From Microvirga arabica (GTDB lineage Bacteria; Pseudomonadota; Alphaproteobacteria; Rhizobiales; Beijerinckiaceae), in contig NZ_JAFBID010000031.1 of assembly GCF_016811235.1 (NCBI RefSeq), positions 1 through 62,029 of the forward strand: a stretch of 62,029 bases of DNA, given 5' to 3'. A program made the position numbers and the translations under genes. Under the pieces are notes generated by a model. That model was not told where the DNA came from and ran no database searches. It was given only the letters and a program-made list of their open reading frames with translations. The stretch's first letter is position 1. Each line of letters begins with the position of its first letter. Of the stretch, positions 25,429-34,377 are shown in pieces.

Positions 25429-26346
25429 TCAGCTCCTGAGCCCCGCGGCGCGGACGATCTCTTCGACTTTTGCAGCCTCCTCAGCGTTGAGCGACCGCTG
25501 GGGCCGCGCCATCGTATTGGTGGCGATGATGCCGAGGGAGCGCATAGCGGTCTTGAAGGCGCCCACCCCCGCCGAACCCGCGCTGGTGCGAGGAAGCGAA
25601 ACCCAGACCATTTCGAACAGCCGGCACAGACGCTCCTGTTCCTTGCGCGCAGCCTCCCAATTGCCCACTTGAGCATGATCCCACAGCCGGACATAACCAT
25701 GCGGGTCCACGTTGGCGAGACCCGGGACCACACCATGCGCTCCCATCTGGAGGACGTTATCGACGACGATCTCGGAGCCGGTCATCAGGAAGACGTCGGG
25801 CTTGTCGGCGAGATCGAGCAGGCAGAAGCGGAAGTTGCCGTCGTCACCGCTTGAGTCCTTGAGCCCAGCGATGGTACCCTCGCGGGCCAGCGTCACCGTT
25901 GTCTTGCGCTCGAGCTTGGTGTGCACGCAGACGGGAATGTCATAGGCAATCACGGGGATCTCAAGCGCCTCGCGCACGTAGCGGAAATGGTCGACGACTT
26001 CCGGCTGGCTCGTCCGGGTATAGAAGGGAGCCGTCACGACAACGGCATCGACACCGATCGATTGCGCTGCTCTTGCATGGCCAATGACCCGGTCAGTGGT
26101 CGGATCGATGACACCGGCCAAAACTGGCAGGCGTCCGTTCACCACCTTCACCGTATGCTCAAGGATCTGGCGCCGGGTGGCTTCGTCGTGGAAGATCACC
26201 TCACTTGTCGAGCCGAGAACGAAGAGGCCGTGCACACCGCCCGCGATAAGATGTTCGAGGACTTTGGTGTAGGAGGGATAATCGACCTCGAAGTTCTCGG
26301 TCAGGGGAGTGACGACGGGAGGCACAACGCCGCGGAAGTTGGTCAT
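25429..26346 (-). CDS. nanA: DHDPS/N-acetylneuraminate lyase family protein (second copy), candidate NanA
   Basis: A 305-residue DapA/NanA-family TIM-barrel lyase. Key parts: [21 protein letters not shown] (GST loop, about 40-60), the catalytic Tyr in [11 protein letters not shown] (about 133-143), and the Schiff-base Lys in [13 protein letters not shown] (about 160-172). In E. coli NanA the Lys sits in GALKQTSGD. Its place between the permease and the ATPase genes of the sialic acid importer makes it the best candidate for the aldolase that splits N-acetylneuraminate into pyruvate and N-acetylmannosamine. The symbol is a context-based proposal; KDG aldolases look similar. Confidence 0.72.
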   Translation of the reverse strand: MTNFRGVVPPVVTPLTENFEVDYPSYTKVLEHLIAGGVHGLFVLGSTSEVIFHDEATRRQILEHTVKVVNGRLPVLAGVIDPTTDRVIGHARAAQSIGVDAVVVTAPFYTRTSQPEVVDHFRYVREALEIPVIAYDIPVCVHTKLERKTTVTLAREGTIAGLKDSSGDDGNFRFCLLDLADKPDVFLMTGSEIVVDNVLQMGAHGVVPGLANVDPHGYVRLWDHAQVGNWEAARKEQERLCRLFEMVWVSLPRTSAGSAGVGAFKTAMRSLGIIATNTMARPQRSLNAEEAAKVEEIVRAAGLRS

Positions 26347-26366
26347 AGTGAGCCTTTGTTGCTTGG

Positions 26367-27248
26367 TTATTGAAGATCGGAGCGGGGATCGAAGGCGTCA
26401 CGCAGGCCGTCACCGACGAAGTTGATCGCCAGCACTGTGGTGACCAGTGCCCCGCCTGGGAACATCCATTGCCAGACATACTGCTCAAGCACGCTGGTGG
26501 AGCGGGCCGCATTCAGCATATTACCCCAGCTGGCCTCTGGAGGAGCGATGCCAAGTCCAAGGAAGGACAGGCCTGCCTCGAGCAGGATGGCATTAGCGAT
26601 CTGCAGGGTTGCATAGACCACGAGAATATCAATGCAGTTCGGGAGACCGTGTCGGAACAGCAGGTGACCCATCCCGGCTCCCATTCCGCGCGCAGCGACC
26701 ACGAAGTCGCGCTCGCGCAGCTCAAGAAGACGGGCTCGGACCATGCGTGACAGAACGGGCCATGACAGCAGCGAGATCACGGCAATTGTGGGCACAATGC
26801 CGGTCCCGACAATCGAGGCGAGGACAAGCAGCAGGATAACCGGGGGCAGCGTCATGGCAAGATCAACGAGGCGCATGATGGCGCCGTCGACCACACGCCC
26901 GCTGAAGGATGATACCGCACCCACAAGGAAGCCAATGACCAGTGAGACCGCTACGGATGTAACCGCCACGAGAAGCGAGATACGGCCGCCCTGCATCAGA
27001 CGCGCGAAGACGTCGCGCCCGACGCCGTCGGTTCCAAACCAATGGCTGGCGCTAGGCCCCTTGTTGAGGGCGCGCAGGTCGATTTGGTTGGGCGTATACG
27101 CCCACCAGAGCGGATAGGACAGGATTGCCATGAGAATGACGATAAAAACTGTGAGCCCCAAAAGAGCCATGCGGTTGGTGACGAATCGGCCGAGGGCCCG
27201 GGCGATCGGCCCTCGGCGAGAAGCAGGTATGGCGGCAGGAGCACTCAT
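26367..27248 (-). CDS. ABC importer permease (DppC family)
   Basis: A 293-residue membrane permease of the DppC/OppC family. After a short cytosolic N-terminus ([14 protein letters not shown]) comes TM1 ([20 protein letters not shown]), then a periplasmic loop ending in [13 protein letters not shown], the family motif, and five further TM helices. The EAA coupling loop is visible as [25 protein letters not shown] start at the ATG at 27248, because upstream sequence belongs to the end of the neighbouring permease. It forms the translocation pore with the DppB-like subunit, 2 bp upstream on the same transcript. Confidence 0.92.
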   Translation of the reverse strand: MSAPAAIPASRRGPIARALGRFVTNRMALLGLTVFIVILMAILSYPLWWAYTPNQIDLRALNKGPSASHWFGTDGVGRDVFARLMQGGRISLLVAVTSVAVSLVIGFLVGAVSSFSGRVVDGAIMRLVDLAMTLPPVILLLVLASIVGTGIVPTIAVISLLSWPVLSRMVRARLLELRERDFVVAARGMGAGMGHLLFRHGLPNCIDILVVYATLQIANAILLEAGLSFLGLGIAPPEASWGNMLNAARSTSVLEQYVWQWMFPGGALVTTVLAINFVGDGLRDAFDPRSDLQ

Positions 27249-27250
27249 GG

Positions 27251-28210
27251 TCAGGCGACCTGAATACGGGGGTCGACGGCGGCATACGCGATGTCGGTTA
27301 GGAGATTGACCACGATCACGCACGCTCCGATGATCAGCGTCGCGCCCATGATGACCGGATAGTCACGGGTATCGACGGCATTGATCAGGAGCAGTCCCAT
27401 GCCGGGCCAGTTGAAGACGCTCTCGATGAAGATCGCTCCACCCACCGCAATGCCGATGGTTGACCCGATCAGGGTGACGACCGGCAGCAGTGCATTGCGC
27501 ACCGCGTGCTTCATGATAACCCAGAACTCCTTGACGCCTTTGGCACGAGCGGTACGGACATAATCCTGGTTCAGCACTTCGAGGAGCGACGCGCGCATGT
27601 AGCGCATGATCAGGGCCGCATGGCCGATGGACAGAAGGCAGGCGGGCAGCACGAGATGGGCGAGGAGGTCGCCAATCGAGAACGGGGCGCCAGGTGTCAG
27701 CATGCCGCCGGATGGCGCCCAGCGGAGGACTACTGAGAACAGGTACAAGCCTAGGAGCGCCGTCAAAAAGGCGGGGCTCGAGATGCCAAAGAAGGCGATG
27801 ACGGAAAAGCCGATGTCAGTTGGGGAATTGCGCCTGACGGCGCTGAGAATCCCCGCCCCGATGCCGATGACAATTGCGATGACCAGTCCAGCTGCCATCA
27901 GCAGGATGGTTGGCCCAATGCGTTCGAGCACAAGGGGCAGAACCCTCACACCGTTACGCTGGATCGAGTATCCGAGATCGCCGGTAGCGGCAGCCCGCAG
28001 CCACGCGAGATACTGAATGGGCAGAGGCTGGTCGAGCCCAAGACGCGCCCGTATTGCATCCATCTCCGCCTGGGACATGGCAACGTTGGGGTTGACGTAA
28101 GCGTCGATCGGATCGCCCGGTGCCAAGCGCAGAAGGACGAAGACGAGCATGCTTAGGGCAACGAGCATCAGCAGACCGGTGGCGAGGCGCCTCAGGATGT
28201 ACGGCAGCAT
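27251..28210 (-). CDS. ABC importer permease (DppB family)
   Basis: A 319-residue permease. The N-terminus [36 protein letters not shown] is the canonical DppB start with TM1 and the PGDP motif. The EAA loop is [30 protein letters not shown]. Six TM helices are predicted and the length is normal. It follows the binding-protein gene after a 75-bp gap with a hairpin, which in such operons reduces read-through so that binding protein exceeds the membrane parts. Confidence 0.93.
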   Translation of the reverse strand: MLPYILRRLATGLLMLVALSMLVFVLLRLAPGDPIDAYVNPNVAMSQAEMDAIRARLGLDQPLPIQYLAWLRAAATGDLGYSIQRNGVRVLPLVLERIGPTILLMAAGLVIAIVIGIGAGILSAVRRNSPTDIGFSVIAFFGISSPAFLTALLGLYLFSVVLRWAPSGGMLTPGAPFSIGDLLAHLVLPACLLSIGHAALIMRYMRASLLEVLNQDYVRTARAKGVKEFWVIMKHAVRNALLPVVTLIGSTIGIAVGGAIFIESVFNWPGMGLLLINAVDTRDYPVIMGATLIIGACVIVVNLLTDIAYAAVDPRIQVA

Positions 28211-28229
28211 GAGTATGCCTTGTGGGTAT

Positions 28230-28265
28230 GGGAAGGCAGCCCAATTGGGACTGTGCCGCCTTCCC
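28230..28265 (-). terminator. Intra-operon hairpin after the binding-protein gene
   Basis: GGGAAGGC (28230-28237) pairs with GCCTTCCC (28258-28265), with an inner CCCAATTGGG self-complement in the loop. It lies between the substrate-binding protein and the permease genes and probably acts as an attenuator or mRNA-stabilising stem rather than a full stop. Confidence 0.5.
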
Positions 28266-28285
28266 CGATGCTCCGACGGGTGCGC

Positions 28286-29872
28286 TTACCTCTCGATTGA
28301 CCATTTATCCGGGTGCGCGTTGTAAGGTCCGCCGGCCGGAGCGGGCACCCAGACGAAATCCTTCAGCTTGGTCGAGGCAACGCCATAGCGGTTGGCGACC
28401 CACATGGTGGCCCAGGGGAGATTGGCGTTCATCGCCTTGCAAACGTCTTGGTAGCGCGTGTTGAGTTGTTGCGGATTGGTCTCCGCAAGCGCGGTGTCGA
28501 GCGCCTTGGTCAGTTCCGGCATCTCAATGCGCAGGAAGTTCGCCCCGGCGGGGGGCTTCTGTGCCGCATTCAGGCCAATGTTGAGACCCGACGGATCTGG
28601 CCCGTTCTGAAGCCCGGCGTAAACGAGCGGGAACTGGTTGAAGTCAGGGTTGCCGGCGTAGATGATGCCGTTATAGGTCGGCGTGTCGACGACCCGCGGC
28701 ACCACGTTGATGCCGACCTGCGCGAGCATGGCCTGCACAGCCGCCATGACATTAGCGGCTTGGGGTGTGTTGTAATAGGTCAGCCAAGTGATCGGCTTGC
28801 TGCCATTGATCTTATCCCAACCGGCTTCCGCCAAGAGAGCCTTGGCCTTGGCCAGATCGTAGGCATAGGGGTTCAAGCCTTCAGGGACAAGCTGTTTGGC
28901 AACGTAGCCACAATTGGCGACAGTCGCGGCTCCGCCATAGAGGCTGTCGATGATGGCCTGGCGGTCGATGGCGTGCATCACGGCTTGGCGCACACGCACG
29001 TCCTTCCAGAGCGGAACCTGTTGGTTGAAGCCCACGTAGTTGACCACGAAGGATTGTCCTTCGATGACCTTGAACCCTTTGTTGTCCTTGAAAGCCGCGA
29101 CATCGTCGGGCTCAACGTAGGTGAACTGGATTTCTCCCGCGCGCAGCGCTGCTACGGCGGCCGCTGTGTTCTTGAAGTAGCGGTTGATCACCCGGTCCAC
29201 CTTTGGCCGGCCAAGGCGATAATCGTCGTCGGCCACCAGCTCGACGTATTGGTCGGTCACATATTGTTTGAACTTGAAGGGGCCTGTTCCAATGGGCTTG
29301 GTCGCCCACCACGTGCTGGTTGCCAGCTCCTTCGGCGTCGTGCCGGCAAGCGCATGCTCGGGCAGGATCATGAGCTTCGTCAGCGTCGCGAGGAGACCCG
29401 CGTCGGGGCGCGAGAGTTTGATGACTGCCGTCCGTTCGTCAGGCGTCTCAACGGATGCGATCGCGTTGAGGCGTGCGGCGAAGACCGTTCCGGTTTCACC
29501 ATTCTTGGCAAGTTCCACCGTGAATTTCACGTCCCTGGAGGTGAAAGGCTTGCCGTCGTGCCACGTCTCGTTGGCGAGCTTGAAGGTATACTCGGTCTTG
29601 TCAGTATTGACTGAATATTCGGTGGAGAGAGCCCCTTCGATCGCCGTCAGATCAGCATTGTAGTTGATCAGCGGCTCAAAGTAGACGTTGAGCCAGGTGA
29701 ACCCACCTGTCGCCGCAAGTGGATTGAAGTTGCCTTGGAAGCCGCCGGGCCCGACGTCAAAGCCGCCCGTGATCGTCTTCTGTTCCTGGGCTGTCACTGA
29801 AGTCGTCAGGACTGTTGCCCCAAGAAGCGCTGCGACGGAGATGGCTCGTGTCAAAGTTTTCAGCTGCATCAT
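28286..29872 (-). CDS. ABC importer substrate-binding protein (SBP_bac_5 family)
   Basis: A 528-residue periplasmic binding protein of the peptide/nickel/SatA family. A Sec signal peptide is visible: basic TRAIS, then VAALLGATVLTTSVTAQ with cleavage near AQ-EQ. The mature part has the family stretch IEGALSTEYSVNTDKTEYTFKLANETWHDGKPFTSRDVKFTVE (about residues 79-121). A GGGAGGAAA ribosome binding site precedes the ATGATG. It determines importer specificity. Ligand identity (Neu5Ac, 2,7-anhydro-Neu5Ac or a glycopeptide) is inferred only from the downstream enzymes. Confidence 0.93.
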   Translation of the reverse strand: MMQLKTLTRAISVAALLGATVLTTSVTAQEQKTITGGFDVGPGGFQGNFNPLAATGGFTWLNVYFEPLINYNADLTAIEGALSTEYSVNTDKTEYTFKLANETWHDGKPFTSRDVKFTVELAKNGETGTVFAARLNAIASVETPDERTAVIKLSRPDAGLLATLTKLMILPEHALAGTTPKELATSTWWATKPIGTGPFKFKQYVTDQYVELVADDDYRLGRPKVDRVINRYFKNTAAAVAALRAGEIQFTYVEPDDVAAFKDNKGFKVIEGQSFVVNYVGFNQQVPLWKDVRVRQAVMHAIDRQAIIDSLYGGAATVANCGYVAKQLVPEGLNPYAYDLAKAKALLAEAGWDKINGSKPITWLTYYNTPQAANVMAAVQAMLAQVGINVVPRVVDTPTYNGIIYAGNPDFNQFPLVYAGLQNGPDPSGLNIGLNAAQKPPAGANFLRIEMPELTKALDTALAETNPQQLNTRYQDVCKAMNANLPWATMWVANRYGVASTKLKDFVWVPAPAGGPYNAHPDKWSIER

Positions 29873-29881
29873 TTCCTCCCG

Positions 29882-30604
29882 TTATGTGGTAGCTATTCTT
29901 CTGTTATTGGCGATCACTTCGAGAATGCCCTCGTAGTGCTTGTCGAGCCTCTCCCGGGCCCGTTCGACATCGTGCGCCGCCACCGCCTCGACAATCTCGT
30001 GATGATCGCGCCACGTAGAGAGCGGGTCGGAATTGGCGAGGTTGGCAAAGTTGGAAGCCTTGTAAAAGGCCCGCCAGAAGATCTCGATCAGGCCGGTGAG
30101 CATCCGGTTGTTCTGGCAGCGGAACAGCAGTCGATGGAACTGTTCGTCCTCCTCGGCGAAGCTCTCGTTGCGCTCGGCCCGCTGGCGCATGCGCTCCGTC
30201 ACCTGGCGTAAAGCGGCGAGATCCTCCTCGCTGATCATCTCAACTGTCTTATGGATGAGCCCGGTTTCGAGAACACGGCGTAAGTCACGAAGCTCCTCAA
30301 CATCCCGCAGGGCGTCGCCGAGGCCGTAAGCGAGATTGTCCAGCAGGGGCTGGAACGAGAATTGCTTCACAAAGACGCCGATGCCGCGGCGGGTTTCCAG
30401 GATACCCACGGATTCGAGAGCCTTGATCGCCTCCCGGACAGAGTTGCGGCTGACCCCCAGCTGCTGAGCAAGAATAGACTCGGGCGGCAGCGCGTCCCCA
30501 GCCTTGAGCTGGTTGTCCTCAATGTAGCTGCGCAGGCTCTCCTGTACGGTTACATGCAGGGATGGCGGTTTGGTCAAGGGCTTTATGTCTCTCAAACCGG
30601 ACAT
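29882..30604 (-). CDS. GntR family regulator with FCD domain, NanR-like
   Basis: A 240-residue FadR-subfamily regulator. The winged HTH is LRSYIEDNQLKAGDALPPESILAQQLGVSRNSVREAIKALESVGILETRRGIGVFV (about 24-79), followed by an all-helical FCD effector domain with likely metal ligands in DEQFHRLLF and DHHEIVEAVAAHD. E. coli NanR, which senses sialic acid, belongs to the same subfamily. It is the first gene of the importer arm, divergent from the oxidoreductase/NanEK arm, with a 35-bp palindrome in the spacer. It is the natural candidate for repressor of both arms. Confidence 0.9.
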   Translation of the reverse strand: MSGLRDIKPLTKPPSLHVTVQESLRSYIEDNQLKAGDALPPESILAQQLGVSRNSVREAIKALESVGILETRRGIGVFVKQFSFQPLLDNLAYGLGDALRDVEELRDLRRVLETGLIHKTVEMISEEDLAALRQVTERMRQRAERNESFAEEDEQFHRLLFRCQNNRMLTGLIEIFWRAFYKASNFANLANSDPLSTWRDHHEIVEAVAAHDVERARERLDKHYEGILEVIANNRRIATT

Positions 30605-30656
30605 TCCTCACTCCTGCTCGCCGTCTCCAGGTTGGCGCAGTGGTACTCATAATCTT

Positions 30657-30691
30657 CTTGCTACATATCAGCTTGTAGGATATCCAGCAAG
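30657..30691. promoter_or_regulatory. Candidate NanR-like operator: 35-bp imperfect palindrome
   Basis: Centred on base 30674: outer arms CTTGCT (30657-30662) and AGCAAG (30686-30691), inner arms ATATC (30665-30669) and GATAT (30679-30683). All 11 arm base pairs are perfect, with AC/CC between the arms and a 9-base centre. It sits midway between the divergent GntR and Gfo/Idh/MocA genes. Confidence 0.6.
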
Positions 30692-30715
30692 TGGGTAAGA
30701 GGACAGGTCTATCAT

Positions 30716-31687
30716 ATGAGGGTTTGTCTGCTGGGCGTGAGCCACTGGCACGCCGCGATGCATCTGGATGCGGTGAGGTCCTCAGGCGGCGAGGTCATGG
30801 CCGTTTGGGATCCTGATACGGGAGCGGCAGCCAAGTTTGCCGCCACCTACAATGTCGCGGTTCGCAAGAGCGTTCAGCAGGTATTCGATGAGCGGCCTGA
30901 CCTGATTGTTGTCATGGGCTTCCCCAAGAATGTTCGGGACGTCGCACTGAAGGTCGTATCCGCCGGCATCCCGATGATCCTAGAGAAGCCGGCGGCCCCC
31001 ACCACCAGCGAGTTGATGCATATCGTCGAGGCTACCCGGAGCCGGGGGAGCTTTGTCGGCGTACCTTTCCCAAACCGTTTCGGCCCGGTCTTCCGTACAA
31101 TGGCGGAGCTCGACACGAGGGCGCGCCTCGGCAAGCTCGCCCATTGTCATTTCCGGATCGTCAACGGCCCTCCTCAACGCTACCGCGACGACGCAGTCGG
31201 TTGGATGCTCGATCCGGCAATCAGCGGCGGCGGGGCACTGCGCAACCTCGGAATTCATGGCATCGATGCCGCCCTTTCGCTTACCCAGGGAACCTTGCGC
31301 GTCGTCTCAGCCTCCATCGGAAATCGCAACCATGACGAGCGGGTCGAGGACCACGCCCACGTGACCCTGCGCGACGAGGCCGGAACGCTCTTCACGGTCG
31401 AAGCGGGCTACACCTATGCCTCGATGGCTCCGGGCGGGGACTTCGAGTGGCGGATCGCAACCCGCAACGCTTACCTGATTGACCGAGGTGAGACGGCACA
31501 GTGCGCGACCTTGGATGACGGGAGCATCCGCACGCTCGTCCCTGAGCATCCTAGCACGCGCTACCGGCTGTTCATGGCTGACACATTCGCCAGGCTCCGC
31601 TCCGGTGAGGCCCCCACGGTCAGCATTGAGCACTATCAGGCAGCGATGCAGGTCATCGACGCCGCATACGAGAAGGCAACAGCATGA
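30716..31687 (+). CDS. Gfo/Idh/MocA family oxidoreductase (first copy)
   Basis: A 323-residue NAD(P)-dependent oxidoreductase. The N-terminal Rossmann fold is MRVCLLGVSHWHAAMHLDAVRSSGGEVMAVWDPD, with an unusual SHWHA in place of the GxGxxG loop. The family EKP motif occurs as MILEKPAAPT (about 87-96), and the C-terminal domain has GGGALRNLGIHGIDAAL. Its stop overlaps the start of the second copy (ATGA). In sialic acid loci, members of this family (NanX/NanOx, YjhC) interconvert 2,7-anhydro-Neu5Ac and Neu5Ac through a redox cycle, so a similar entry reaction is possible. Substrate not shown. Confidence 0.88.
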   Translation: MRVCLLGVSHWHAAMHLDAVRSSGGEVMAVWDPDTGAAAKFAATYNVAVRKSVQQVFDERPDLIVVMGFPKNVRDVALKVVSAGIPMILEKPAAPTTSELMHIVEATRSRGSFVGVPFPNRFGPVFRTMAELDTRARLGKLAHCHFRIVNGPPQRYRDDAVGWMLDPAISGGGALRNLGIHGIDAALSLTQGTLRVVSASIGNRNHDERVEDHAHVTLRDEAGTLFTVEAGYTYASMAPGGDFEWRIATRNAYLIDRGETAQCATLDDGSIRTLVPEHPSTRYRLFMADTFARLRSGEAPTVSIEHYQAAMQVIDAAYEKATA

Positions 31688-32685
31688 TCGGAGTAGGGAT
31701 TATCGGGGCTGGCCACTTCGGAGCGGTTCACGCCCGCGCGATGGCGGAGGTTGAGGAGGTCAGGCTCGTCGCGTCCTGCCGCGAGGATGCGGACGCCGCC
31801 GCAGCGTTTGCGGCCGAACATGGTGGCAAGGGCTATAGCGACTGGCCTGCGCTTCTCGAGGATCCAAAGGTCGATGCTGTTCTGATTGCCACGCCGCACC
31901 ATCTGCATGAAGCAATCACCATCGGGGCGGCGCAGGCAGGCAAGCATATCCTGCTTGAGAAGCCGATGGCGCCATGCGTCGCTGCCTGCGACACCATGCT
32001 TGCGGCTGCGGATGCGTACGGTGTCAAACTCATGATCGGGCACGTGATGCACTTTGCCCTGCCCTGCCTCAAAGCCAAGGAGATCATCGACTCGGGCGTG
32101 TTCGGTGCGCCGGTTCTGGGCTCGAGCTGGATGATCAAGCTGTGGATGGAGAGCAACCGGCGTCCCTGGCACATCAACCATGCGTCAGGGGGCGGGATGC
32201 TGATGACGGCCGGCATCCATGCGCTCGACCGGTTGATATGGCTCATGGGGCAGCCGGTAGTCGGGGTGACAGCCATGACCGGCACCTACTTCCACGAACA
32301 AGAGGCTGATGATGCAGCCCTGATCAGCTTGCGCTTTGCAAATGGCCGAGTCGGCCAAGTGGCCAGCGTCGGCTACCGCGATGGTGCCGTGACCTTCGCT
32401 ATGGACCTTGTATGCGAGAACGGCACGATCCGGATCGATTTCGATCATGGAGTTTCCACTGGACAAGACGGGGTCTGGACGCCAGTTCCCGGATCCATCG
32501 AGCCGAACTGGATGGGGGCGGCCGTGGCACGCGAGTGGCGGGCCCTCGCCGCCAGCATCATGAACGATACGCCCTCCCCGGTCACCGGAGCCTATGGACG
32601 CCACGTCGTTGCCTGCATCGAAGCGGCCCACCGGGCTAGCGCCAGCCGGTGCGAGGTCCCGATCCCCGGCACCTTCCTAGTGTAA
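31684..32685 (+). CDS. Gfo/Idh/MocA family oxidoreductase (second copy)
   Basis: A 333-residue paralogue. The Rossmann loop is canonical: VGIIGAGHFGAVHARAMAEVEEVRLVASC (about 3-31), and the EKP motif reads HILLEKPMAPC (about 91-101). The C-terminal GGGMLMTAGIHALDRLIWLMG includes the catalytic-region HxxD. It overlaps the first copy by 4 bp and precedes nanEK by 38 bp, so three proteins come from one message. Two different oxidoreductases in tandem suggest two steps or two substrate forms, for example lactone or anhydro sialic acids. Confidence 0.9.
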   Translation: MIGVGIIGAGHFGAVHARAMAEVEEVRLVASCREDADAAAAFAAEHGGKGYSDWPALLEDPKVDAVLIATPHHLHEAITIGAAQAGKHILLEKPMAPCVAACDTMLAAADAYGVKLMIGHVMHFALPCLKAKEIIDSGVFGAPVLGSSWMIKLWMESNRRPWHINHASGGGMLMTAGIHALDRLIWLMGQPVVGVTAMTGTYFHEQEADDAALISLRFANGRVGQVASVGYRDGAVTFAMDLVCENGTIRIDFDHGVSTGQDGVWTPVPGSIEPNWMGAAVAREWRALAASIMNDTPSPVTGAYGRHVVACIEAAHRASASRCEVPIPGTFLV

Positions 32686-32723
32686 AGCTCTGCTCGACAA
32701 CACCACACAAGTCCGGAACAGTC

Positions 32724-34337
32724 ATGACCTCACAGTCTGCGGCCACAGCACTCACCGAGCGATTGAAGGGCGGCTTGGTCGTCTCCTGCCAGCCCGTTCC
32801 TGAGGGCCCGTTCGATGATCCCGCATCGGTCGTGCGCTTCGCACTGGCTGCCCGGAATGCCGGCGCCAGAGCACTCAGGATCGAAGGCATCGCCAATGTC
32901 GCTGCTGTCGCCGCTGCCTGTTCGCTGCCGATCATCGGTCTTGTGAAACGCGACCTGCCGGACACACCGGTCCGGATCACACCATGGCTCGAAGACATCA
33001 ACGCGCTGTCCGAGGCCGGTGCGACGATCATCGCCTTCGACGCTACCGACCGAGTCAGGCCCGTACCAGTGCTGACCCTGATCGAGGCGGTACACGCACA
33101 GGGCCGCATTGCGATGTCAGACATTGCGACAGTGGCCGAGGCAAGGAACGCAAGCGCACTCGGTGCAGACATTATCGGCACCACGATGTCCGGCTACACG
33201 GATGCAGGGCCTCCTCCGCGTGCACCGGATATCAGTTTGGTTGAAGAGGCCTCCAAGTTGGGTAAGCCAGTCTTCGCTGAGGGCCGCTACAACGAGCCTC
33301 GCTTAGCGGCCGCGGCCATACGCGCGGGGGCTGCGGCGGTAGTTGTCGGCTCTGCCATCACCCGCCCAGAGCACATCACGCAATGGTTCGTTGACGCTAT
33401 TGCAGGCGAAGCATCCCCAGCGAGGCCGATGCTTGCGATCGACATCGGCGGCAGCAAGACGGCTGTGGCGTTGGTCCTGGAAAACCGCGTCCTCGAGCGG
33501 CGGCAGATTCCGACTCAGCCCGCTGACGGAGCAGAGGTGTGGCTGAGAGCTGCCGCCGATGCCACAAGGGACTGGCACGGGCGGTATAGTGGTGTAGCGG
33601 CCGCCGTGACCGGTCTGATACGGACCGGACTCTGGACAGCCGTCAATCCGGCGACTTTGCCCGTCCCAGCAGACTTCCCGCTGGCATCACGCTTGGCCGC
33701 TCACTTCGGCAGTCCCGTTCTGGCCCTGAATGATGCTCAGGCCGCAGCCTGGGGCGAGTATCGCTTCGGTGCTGGCCGAGGCCGCGATCTTCTCTTCCTG
33801 ACAGTATCCAGCGGAATTGGTGGAGGGGCCGTCGTCGGCGGCCAGCTCCTGAGTGGATCGGGCGGTCTTGCCGGGCATGTCGGCCAAATTCCGGTGCCGG
33901 CTCCGGGAAAACGCTATCACCGCTTGGAAGATCTGGCGTCTGGCTTCGCCATCTCGGCAGCAGCCCGCACCGCCGGCCATGATGCGGATGCCAGACAGGT
34001 TTTCGCCGCGTTGGCGGCGGGCGAGAGCTGGGCGGAAGGCATTGTCGCGGAGGCTGTGGATCATCTCGCCATGGCTCTTCCGGGATTCCAGGCGATCCTT
34101 GATCCGGAGGTCATGGTGATCGGCGGCGGCGTAGGCCTGGCAGCAGGTTTCCTGCCCCGTCTTGAGGCCGCTCTGTCCCGTTTCCCCTCTGCTCTCAGGC
34201 CGTCCTTGGCACCGGCCCTCCTCGGTGCCGATGCCGGCCTTTTAGGCGCAGCTGATCTTCTGAAGAGGAAGGTGCCCATCAAACACCTCGAAATGGATAC
34301 GGCTCCAGCCGCCGGTGCTACCGCACTCAATGCGTAG
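32724..34337 (+). CDS. nanEK: Bifunctional NanE-NanK: ManNAc-6-phosphate 2-epimerase / ManNAc kinase
   Basis: A 537-residue fusion starting MTSQSAATAL. The N-terminal about 230 residues are NanE: LKGGLVVSCQPVPEGPFD, then ALRIEGIANV, then PIIGLVKRDLPDTPVRITPW and IAFDATDRVRPVPV, IIGTTMSGYTD, FAEGRYNEP; very close to E. coli NanE. The C-terminal about 300 residues are a ROK-family sugar kinase: LAIDIGGSKTAVALV, the catalytic Asp in ALNDAQAAAWGEYRF, and GGGAVVGGQLLSGSGGLAGHVGQ. The ROK zinc motif (CxCGxxGCxE) is missing: after GHVGQ it reads IPVPAPGKRYHRLEDLASG. It converts ManNAc to ManNAc-6P and then GlcNAc-6P. This is the most diagnostic gene of the locus. Confidence 0.95.
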   Translation: MTSQSAATALTERLKGGLVVSCQPVPEGPFDDPASVVRFALAARNAGARALRIEGIANVAAVAAACSLPIIGLVKRDLPDTPVRITPWLEDINALSEAGATIIAFDATDRVRPVPVLTLIEAVHAQGRIAMSDIATVAEARNASALGADIIGTTMSGYTDAGPPPRAPDISLVEEASKLGKPVFAEGRYNEPRLAAAAIRAGAAAVVVGSAITRPEHITQWFVDAIAGEASPARPMLAIDIGGSKTAVALVLENRVLERRQIPTQPADGAEVWLRAAADATRDWHGRYSGVAAAVTGLIRTGLWTAVNPATLPVPADFPLASRLAAHFGSPVLALNDAQAAAWGEYRFGAGRGRDLLFLTVSSGIGGGAVVGGQLLSGSGGLAGHVGQIPVPAPGKRYHRLEDLASGFAISAAARTAGHDADARQVFAALAAGESWAEGIVAEAVDHLAMALPGFQAILDPEVMVIGGGVGLAAGFLPRLEAALSRFPSALRPSLAPALLGADAGLLGAADLLKRKVPIKHLEMDTAPAAGATALNA

Positions 34338-34377
34338 CCACCGCATGTCCGCGACATCCCCGGTATCTGAGGATGAT

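Noticed and set aside
28313..29614. A 433-codon open frame on the plus strand
   Set aside because: It mirrors the substrate-binding-protein gene; high GC content leaves the antisense frame open.
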